Assembly: GCF_026262505.1 (NCBI RefSeq)
Contig: NC_067207.1
Coordinates: forward strand, 10,260,082 to 10,324,081
DNA length: 64,000 nucleotides
Origin: Trichomonas vaginalis G3
Lineage: Eukaryota; Parabasalia; Trichomonadida; Trichomonadidae
Direction of reading: 5' to 3'
Shown here: one piece after another, positions 58,554 to 64,000 of the stretch
Position numbering within the stretch: position 1 is the stretch's first letter
Layout: each line of letters opens with the position of its first letter
Program-made: the position numbers and the translations under genes
Notes under the pieces: generated by a model
Databases searched by the model: none
What the model was told of the DNA's origin: nothing
The model's input: the letters and a program-made list of their open reading frames with translations, nothing else

Positions 58554-61500
58554 TTATATGTCATAATAGAACCCACTCGGACCAAGCTTTACTTTCTTCC
58601 TGACTGAGTTTTTAACTGAATCTTTAACTCTTCTTTTTCCTTCATTGCCACTACTTTCACTAGATGAAGTTACTTCTTCACTACTTTCACTTTGTTCTAC
58701 TCTTCTCTTCTTCTTTGGTGTCGCTTTTGGTAACTTGCCCTCTGCTTCAAGGTGTAGCATCTTTGCCTCATGTTCACCTAGTATATTGTAAATTTCCCAT
58801 GTCCTTTTTGCCTTTGGGCTCTGGTCGCCCATCTCAGGTAACCTATATCCTAGAAAGATTTTGTCATAGTTTGTATTTGAGTCTTCGCTTATTGTTTGCA
58901 TGACTCTTTCCTGAGTTTCCGGTTCAAGCTCTTCAAACAGAGCTTGTCCATATGGAATAAGCTCGTTTCCAAATATATGTTTTTGTAGCCATTCTGGTTT
59001 TCTTTCCATGTAACCAATAATATCTTTTGTGAATGGGAAAGCTTTTACCCAACGTTTCAGTCTTGCGTCATTTATTTCTGTAGTTGGTTTTATTTTGTCA
59101 TGGAACATGTTTTTCAATACTAACATTTCATTTGGTACTGTCCATTTGAGTTTTCTTAAATATTCATCCCTTCTCAGTTCATTGTCTGCAAAGTAAGTTT
59201 TTATGACATTTTGCAAACTTTCGTTTGCAAGGTCATGTACAATAGGTTCTCTTCCTTCTCTCTCCCTAACTTTCTTTCTAAACTCTTCACCAAATATACC
59301 ATCTCTATGGTTCTGTGTAGTTCTTTGAGATAAATGTTCTAGAACGTCAGGTGTTATATTTCCCTCAGCCATGTTCATTTCATACTGGTCCAAAATATCT
59401 GCATCTTTCATATCTTTCAATGGCATTAAAGCCGCGCTGAAAATACCCGTTATATCTGGTTCACCATTCACTTCCATTGCGTCTACAACTTCTTGGAATT
59501 GAGGTTGTAAGTTTATGAACCACCTATCCGGATTAGCTTTATGACCCCATCTCATTGTAGTTCCATAGTCTGCAGAAACAAAAGTAGGTTTGTTTCCATA
59601 TTGGTTAGGTTCTGAATGAACTTTAAACAATGTTTCATTTCTATATGTTTTGTTGAAATTTAACCTTTTATTTTCACCGAGTTCAGCCAAAGATTGAACG
59701 TTATATGGTCGTAAGTAAAAAGGATTATTGTATTTGCGTACATTTTCTTTCAGTACTTCCATTCTATGCTGAATATTTTCATCTGATGTTGGAGTCTTTT
59801 GTATGTCGGTGAACATTTTTCGATATTCTTCTACTATGTCAGCCGAATTTTTCTTAGACTCTTGGAAAGATTCCATATTCACCTCATACTCTTGTTGAGG
59901 GTCAAGATTTTTCGGCTGTTCCAAATCTTCATCTAGTTCTGTGAAGTTAGTTTCCAAAGGAGGGACTTGTTCGTTTCCTTCAGGCTCTTCTAGCTGTTGT
60001 TGCTGAACTATTTCTTCCATGTCTGGTTGTATCTGAACTTCTTCCTGTTGAGTTTCTTGTACCTCATCTGCTGGCATTTCATATATTCCGAGACCGTTTT
60101 TAACAAGTTCCCTATCTAAGTCATCCGGACTCATAAACCTTTCTTCTTTCGTTCCGTCTCTATTTTTTACGCGTTTCATGAAGAGAGTTGAATTATCATT
60201 TAGCTCTGACATCAAATATCTCGGAGTAAATTCATCCATGTCATTTGGATGATATGCTATTAAATCATATCCTTTTGCGAGCTTGTATTTTCAAGGTTTG
60301 AGATTATATCCGATTTGATGCTGAACCATAAAGCTAAATAGGTTCGGGTCAGTATTTCCTTCCTTGAACTTTCTAATAGCTTTTTTATATCTGTCACTAA
60401 AGTCAAGAGTATCTGGGTAACCATAATCTTCCTTAAGCATTTTTAAGAATTCTTGGTTTCCTTTTTCTCTACTTCTTTTATGTCTTTGCTCTGTTTGTGG
60501 TTGTTGTGCTGGATTTTGAACTGTTGGTTGTTGTGCTGGATTTTGAACTGTTGGTTGTTGTGCTGGATTTTGAACTGTTGGTTGCTGTGCTGGATTTTGA
60601 ACTGTTGGTTGCTGTGCTGGATTTTGAACTGTTGGTTGCTGTGCTGGATTTTGAACTGTTGGTTGCTGTGCTGGATTTTGAACTGTTGGTTGTTGTGTTG
60701 GTTGTTGTTGTGGTGCTGGATTTTGAACTGTTGGTTGTTGTTGTGGTGCATGCCTGTGTCTGTGTCCATGTGACGATGTAAATGTTTTAGGTAGTCCTGG
60801 TGCAGGTGCTTCTCTTGGAGGGTTTGGTGGTATATAAGTTCCACCAGCTGGCACATATGTTCCATCTGCAGCATAATGTCCTACCTGACTTTTCGTTTTT
60901 AAGAAAGCATTTACTAGGTCTGTTTTGGTCTGTTGTAACTCTTTTTCTTGACTTTCCACAACAGTTGCTCTAACGGCGTCATAGGCACTTTGAACTGCCT
61001 GTCTCGTTGCTGCATCTGTTATTTTCGTCATATTTTGTGCTACTTCTCTTAACTCTTTGTCGAAACCTTCAGACTTCAGTTTCTTTCCAGATGAGAAGTC
61101 GTTCACTAGTTTCACCTTACTATGAAGAGCTTCGAAGGCATTCTTAAAGTCAGCATTCATTAAAGCTTCATTTGAACTGTCTGCATCCGCTTGTATTTTT
61201 GTCCTTATTGACCCTATAAGTTGGGCTGCTTTAGCGTTGGCTTGGGCATCTAACCAGTCATTATTAGCTTTTATAATATCTGCGCTTTTCATTGCCTTTT
61301 GCATGGCTGCGTCGTTATTTTTACTTTCTTGTGCTAAGTTTTCATACTGTACGGTTTGGTTTTGCAACTGTAAAAGTTTTTCTGCCTTTACATTTGCTTC
61401 AACTTCTTTTTTATACTCATCGCTATCCATATATGTCTTCAGGGCTTTTTGTTTTATCTCTTCATCTTTCAGTACTTTATATTGAGTAGTATGGTTTTTC

Positions 61501-62006
61501 AAATTTATAACATCTTGTTCCATTTTTGCTACTTCTGCTGCTTTTTCTGACACTTTTTTCGCATATTCCTCTGTACTTAGTTCTTTCAGTTGTTCTTCTT
61601 TCTTCTTTTTCTCTACGTTTAACTCATTGAGTTTCTTTGTGTGTCTGTCATATTCTAGTTTCTTTTCGTTTTCACTTATTTGTTTCTGTATGTCTATGTT
61701 TGACTTTTTGACATCTGTTATTTGATTTTTGAGTGAACTCAAATTCATTTGACTTTGAGGGTTATAAGCTGTTCCGTCTGCAGCTCCACCATAGCCTGCC
61801 ATTTTCGCTAAAAGTGCCGCTCTTAAACCTCCACTCTGTGCACCAATAACTCGGTTTAAAAGCATAGGGTTGCTTGACATTTGTTGCAACATAGTGGGGT
61901 CATTCATCATTTGTTGTTGCAACTGTTGTTGTGGTGTCAGTTTTACTATTGGATGTTTCAATGCTCCCTTCCTCTTACGTATATTCTTACGTAGCTTACG
62001 TGGCAT
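58554..62006 (-). pseudogene. Long coiled-coil/PQ-rich structural locus (copy B, fossil)
   Basis: Two long open parts, 60,291-62,006 (571 codons) and 58,554-60,239 (561 codons), which may be one gene or two. The first starts MPRKLRKNIRKRKG, very basic, then a long coiled coil (about residues 95-330), a HGHRHRH stretch and about seven 9-residue NPAQQPTVQ repeats (60,510-60,690). The second is acidic/Gln-rich at first, then helical, ending in a nuclear-signal-like KKKRR and KVKLG tail. The place beside the capsid gene and the composition suggest an internal or scaffolding particle protein. Leader TTTTTAACTTCACTTAAA precedes the start. Confidence 0.65.
60510..60760 (-). repeat. 27-bp units coding NPAQQPTVQ
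   Basis: About seven regular 27-bp units plus diverged ones (PAPQQQPT). The frame is kept. Copy A has a shorter, less regular version at 17,600-17,770. Confidence 0.9.
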
Positions 62007-62218
62007 TTTAAGTGAAGTTAAAAAGCGGTTTTTGACAGATGTTTATATGACACTTTTTGTTCAGCACAAAAAACTACTCGGTCAAAGTGTTGCCAGTTTT
62101 GTAAAATAACCGTCTTATCTCATTCTATAATGGGGAAAAGGCTTCTCAAAGTATACTTCCTTGGAACGCCTGTAACTTTTCCTGTAGCGAGGATAGACCC
62201 TTACTTGTCCGGACAAAG
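62007..62218. other. Element end region, non-coding (copy B)
   Basis: Same sequence as 19,066-19,279 in copy A; no gene. It keeps the TCCGGA palindrome. Confidence 0.55.
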
Positions 62219-62342
62219 TTATACTATTTTGAGTGCTCTACAAAAAAGTCAACGGCGACGACTCTCAAAAACCGTTGTGTAAAAAGTTTTACCGTTGGAC
62301 AAAAAAGTATATATAGAAAACAAAAAACGTTTATAGTTCATT

Positions 62343-62438
62343 CAATATTTGAGATAACCGTTTTCCAACGGTAACTATTAAATAAAATAAAAAAATAGAG
62401 GGGGTTACCGTTGACGAAAACGGTTTATCTCAAATATT
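62343..62438. repeat. Inverted repeat with Myb-type sites
   Basis: Arms 62,343-62,375 and 62,404-62,438 match for over 30 bases (AATATTTGAGATAACCGTTT facing its complement, with three extra bases in one arm), around a 28-base AT-rich loop. The sequence CAACGG, the vertebrate/plant Myb site, occurs five times in 62,250-62,413 on either strand (62,250, 62,272, 62,292, 62,366, 62,408), two of them inside the arms. Confidence 0.85.
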
Positions 62439-62463
62439 TAAATATCTGTCTTTTTTGGTCAGT

Positions 62464-62470
62464 TCATTTT
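62464..62470 (+). promoter_or_regulatory. Trichomonas-type initiator
   Basis: TCATTTT 13 bases before the ATG at 62,477, expected +1 at 62,466, giving an 11-base leader, the normal length in T. vaginalis. Confidence 0.65.
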
Positions 62471-62476
62471 TATCTA

Positions 62477-63379
62477 ATGGAAGCCAACGCTGTTAACCAC
62501 AATTCAAACATTAACAATTCTCAACCGCTAACCAAAGCCAAAGCCCCACAACCTCCAAGAACCGGCACAGCGGTTAGAATAACCACCAAAAAGTCTAACA
62601 GCGAATTAAGAGAAATTCTTCAACAAATTTGCTCTAAATATCTCAAAGACGCCGAAGAAAACACACAATCAGACGCTACATACAATACTCAGTTCTGTGA
62701 AGTTCTGAACAAAGCAATTACTAGTTCAATTGAACTTACTAAGACAATTCCAAGTCCAATTGAGCTTAGCGATGTCTTAGTTCAGTATTTTCCAACATTT
62801 ACTAAGCTTATAATGTTGAGAACTTTATACCAAGTTCGTCAAAATCTTCCTCGTTACATCCAACGGTCATTCGACACGAGAATTGCCGAATTCCAAGTCT
62901 TTAGTTACGGATATGACGAAGATGAATACGTTGACGAGTTCGGAGACAACCGTACAAAATGGTTTGAATGTTATACGACAACACAATTTGAATTCGACTT
63001 TCTCGAATTCAACGCAGCAACCATTCATATCATTGCTCTTTACCTTTCCGAACAACAACAAGACCTCGCAGATGGAGATGTTGTTACTGTCGTCATGAAA
63101 ACTCCTGAACAATTCGGAAAAAAGAAGTCTCTAATTGCCAAATTCGTTCCAGGACATCAGCTTTTCCAACGCACAGAAGTCTTCTGTATTCCTGGAACTA
63201 AGTTCTTTGTCAGGAGCGAACTCAAAGAAAGATATAATGTGTCATTCAATTACACATTATATAATGTTTTCGACCCAGAAGAAGGCTTCTTCCCAGAAGC
63301 AATGGAGGAGGAAGAAGAGGAGGAGGAAATACAAGACTCTATCCAAGAAGAGTCCTCTGAATTCACACCAGAAGACTAA
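62477..63379 (+). CDS. Unknown cargo protein of the end module, 300 aa
   Basis: I start at 62,477 (MEANAVNHNSN) on the strength of the initiator at 62,464; an in-frame ATG at 62,411 lies before that initiator. N-terminal 45 residues are polar and basic (KAKAPQPPRTG), the middle is helical and aromatic (about 50-135: LREILQQICSKYLKDAEEN), the second half beta-like (FDFLEFNAATIHIIALYLS), and the end is a Glu run. No family recognised. Codon use is more G+C-rich than in core genes, like the cargo at 48.3-51.9 kb. Confidence 0.65.
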   Translation: MEANAVNHNSNINNSQPLTKAKAPQPPRTGTAVRITTKKSNSELREILQQICSKYLKDAEENTQSDATYNTQFCEVLNKAITSSIELTKTIPSPIELSDVLVQYFPTFTKLIMLRTLYQVRQNLPRYIQRSFDTRIAEFQVFSYGYDEDEYVDEFGDNRTKWFECYTTTQFEFDFLEFNAATIHIIALYLSEQQQDLADGDVVTVVMKTPEQFGKKKSLIAKFVPGHQLFQRTEVFCIPGTKFFVRSELKERYNVSFNYTLYNVFDPEEGFFPEAMEEEEEEEEIQDSIQEESSEFTPED

Positions 63380-63411
63380 CAATTTTCCGAATAAAAACTT
63401 CATTTATACTA

Positions 63412-63456
63412 AACATCTTCGGGGCTAGAGGGCGCAACGCGCCTGGAAGCCCCACT
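63412..63456. repeat. Polinton terminus with hairpin (copy B)
   Basis: Matches the copy A end except at a few bases. The hairpin here is GGCGC-AAC-GCGCC against GGCAC-GAA-GTGCC in copy A: the stem base pair changed on both sides. Reads AGTGGGGC inward from the end. Confidence 0.75.
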
Positions 63457-63752
63457 TACCTGACCTAACTCCATACTTTAATAAGAATTATATTGTAATT
63501 GAAATAAAATTTTAGTCAAAAATGAATTAATAGTGTCATTGCTTGCAAGAGAAACAGATAATATCTATTTATAACTACCCACTTATTGCGTTGTTTTTAT
63601 TAGAATTTTTCGTTTCTTCATTTTTGTCTACCTAATTTTTTCCAACGATTTTTTCTGAAATAAATATTTGTATTTATTTCATATTATGCACAAATATTCA
63701 TAAAAATTTTGAATAAGACAGGTGGTGGAAAAAATCCAACAAAATTTTATTT
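63457..63752. other. Host intergenic DNA before Hsp70
   Basis: 296 bases, AT-rich. A TCATTTTT motif lies near 63,617 but is about 135 bases from the next start, far for a Trichomonas initiator. No other feature seen. Confidence 0.5.
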
Positions 63753-64000
63753 ATGAATAGATACTATCTTGGCATTGATCTAGGTACAACATACTGTTGC
63801 ATCTATTACTATGATGAGAAAAAACATGTAGCAGAAGCAATTAAAGATCAAGATTCTTCACAAATTGCATCTTATGTTAGCTATAACAAAGATGATGTTG
63901 TTTATGGTTCAGTAGCCCAAAACCAAGTTATGAACAATCCAGAAAACACAGTTTACGACTCTAAAAGAATGATTGGCAAGAAATTTAGTAACCCAGATTT
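63753..64000 (+). CDS. Hsp70-family chaperone, N-terminus (cut by window end)
   Basis: Host ATP-dependent protein-folding chaperone. Only the first 82 codons are in the window. They show the first nucleotide-binding phosphate loop (YYLGIDLGTTYCCIYYYDE, residues about 4-22), the region QIASYVSYNKDDVVYGSVAQNQ, where Hsp70s have the SYV.F....R.VG..A..Q block, and NPENTVYDSKRMIGKKF, an almost textbook Hsp70 segment. No signal peptide or organelle presequence is visible, so it is most likely cytosolic. It is somewhat divergent from canonical cytosolic Hsp70. No heat-shock element is clear upstream, and the Polinton end lies only about 300 bases away. Confidence 0.93.
   Translation, partial: MNRYYLGIDLGTTYCCIYYYDEKKHVAEAIKDQDSSQIASYVSYNKDDVVYGSVAQNQVMNNPENTVYDSKRMIGKKFSNPD

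Larger units (their letters stand above)
62219..63411. mobile_element. Extra 1.2 kb module at the end of copy B
   Basis: Absent from copy A, where the two flanks meet directly. Bounded by the direct repeat TTATACTA (62,219-62,226 and 63,404-63,411), like a target duplication. It holds one gene with its own promoter and a large inverted repeat. The type of element, if it is one, is unknown. Confidence 0.6.
39530..63456. mobile_element. Polinton/Maverick copy B (near complete; fossil)
   Basis: Carries integrase, PolB, A32-like ATPase, D5-like helicase, penton-like and major capsid proteins, a phage-like fibre, an adenine methyltransferase and variable cargo. Its right end is the terminal hairpin at 63,412-63,456; on the left it is met by the 21-bp minisatellite, so a left terminus is not visible. 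Compared with copy A it has far fewer breaks (on the order of ten), and many genes are fully open. It looks young: about 1% from copy A in the first shared gene. Confidence 0.92.

Noticed and set aside
60443-60874. Plus-strand Cys/Leu/Trp-rich frame and minus-strand QFKIQH frame
   Set aside because: Shadows of the NPAQQPTVQ-coding repeat.
63600-63640. Initiator for Hsp70 at TCATTTTT near 63,617
   Set aside because: About 135 bases from the start codon, too far for the usual very short Trichomonas leaders.
1-64000. tRNA, rRNA or other structured RNA genes
   Set aside because: I looked for tRNA-like box A/B patterns and conserved rRNA segments and saw none; the strong hairpins at 4.2-5.3 kb and 19.5-20.1 kb do not resemble known RNA families.

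Overview
The window looks like Trichomonas vaginalis (a parabasalid protist) or a very close relative. The reasons are a very AT-rich, apparently intron-free sequence, short 5' leaders, TCA(C/T)TTTT initiator motifs a few bases before several start codons, a host Hsp70 gene at the right edge, and two copies of a large Polinton/Maverick element carrying KilA-N genes, a D5-like helicase and a protein-primed DNA polymerase. This identification is inference; no database search was possible. LAYOUT. 1-19,329 is Polinton copy A, cut by the window's left edge: a charged protein, family B DNA polymerase (PolB), an unknown protein, a repeat-rich cargo zone with KilA-N genes (2.9-8.9 kb), then a block mostly on the minus strand with packaging ATPase, D5-like helicase, minor and major capsid proteins and a long coiled-coil protein. 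Copy A is a fossil with several tens of breaks, most of them in the minus-strand block. 19,330-22,680 is host-like DNA with an array of long perfect palindromes, an integrase fragment and a 5'-truncated armadillo-like gene. 22,680-24,690 holds an open pogo-like (DDE) transposase gene. 24,751-39,528 is a 14.8 kb tract of a 21-bp minisatellite, each unit coding one coiled-coil heptad; it starts just after the transposase stop and ends at the beginning of a DNA adenine methyltransferase gene. 39,530-63,456 is Polinton copy B, in the same orientation and with far fewer breaks. From 63,753 runs the start of a host Hsp70-family gene. HOW IT WORKS TOGETHER. Copy B shows the element's plan: methyltransferase, small membrane-active and structural proteins, a phage-like receptor-binding fibre gene, integrase, PolB, a variable cargo zone, then ATPase, helicase, penton-like protein, major capsid protein and a long internal protein, ending in a terminal hairpin. 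Integrase, PolB, ATPase and jelly-roll capsid genes are the Polinton hallmark set. I did not find the adenovirus-type protease expected of this family; it may lie in the left part of the element, which is not visible. Most core genes begin 12-16 bases after a TTTTTA(C/T) motif, often in divergent pairs only 17-18 bases apart. Most cargo genes between PolB and ATPase in copy B, and the terminal gene, instead carry host-type TCA(C/T)TTTT initiators, which suggests a different origin. The stretch between PolB and ATPase differs completely between the copies and looks like a cargo hot spot. The observations I would look at first are the quartet palindrome array at 19.5-20.1 kb, the 14.8 kb heptad-coding tract between transposase and methyltransferase, the element-specific promoter motif, and the Myb-site-rich inverted repeat before the terminal cargo gene.
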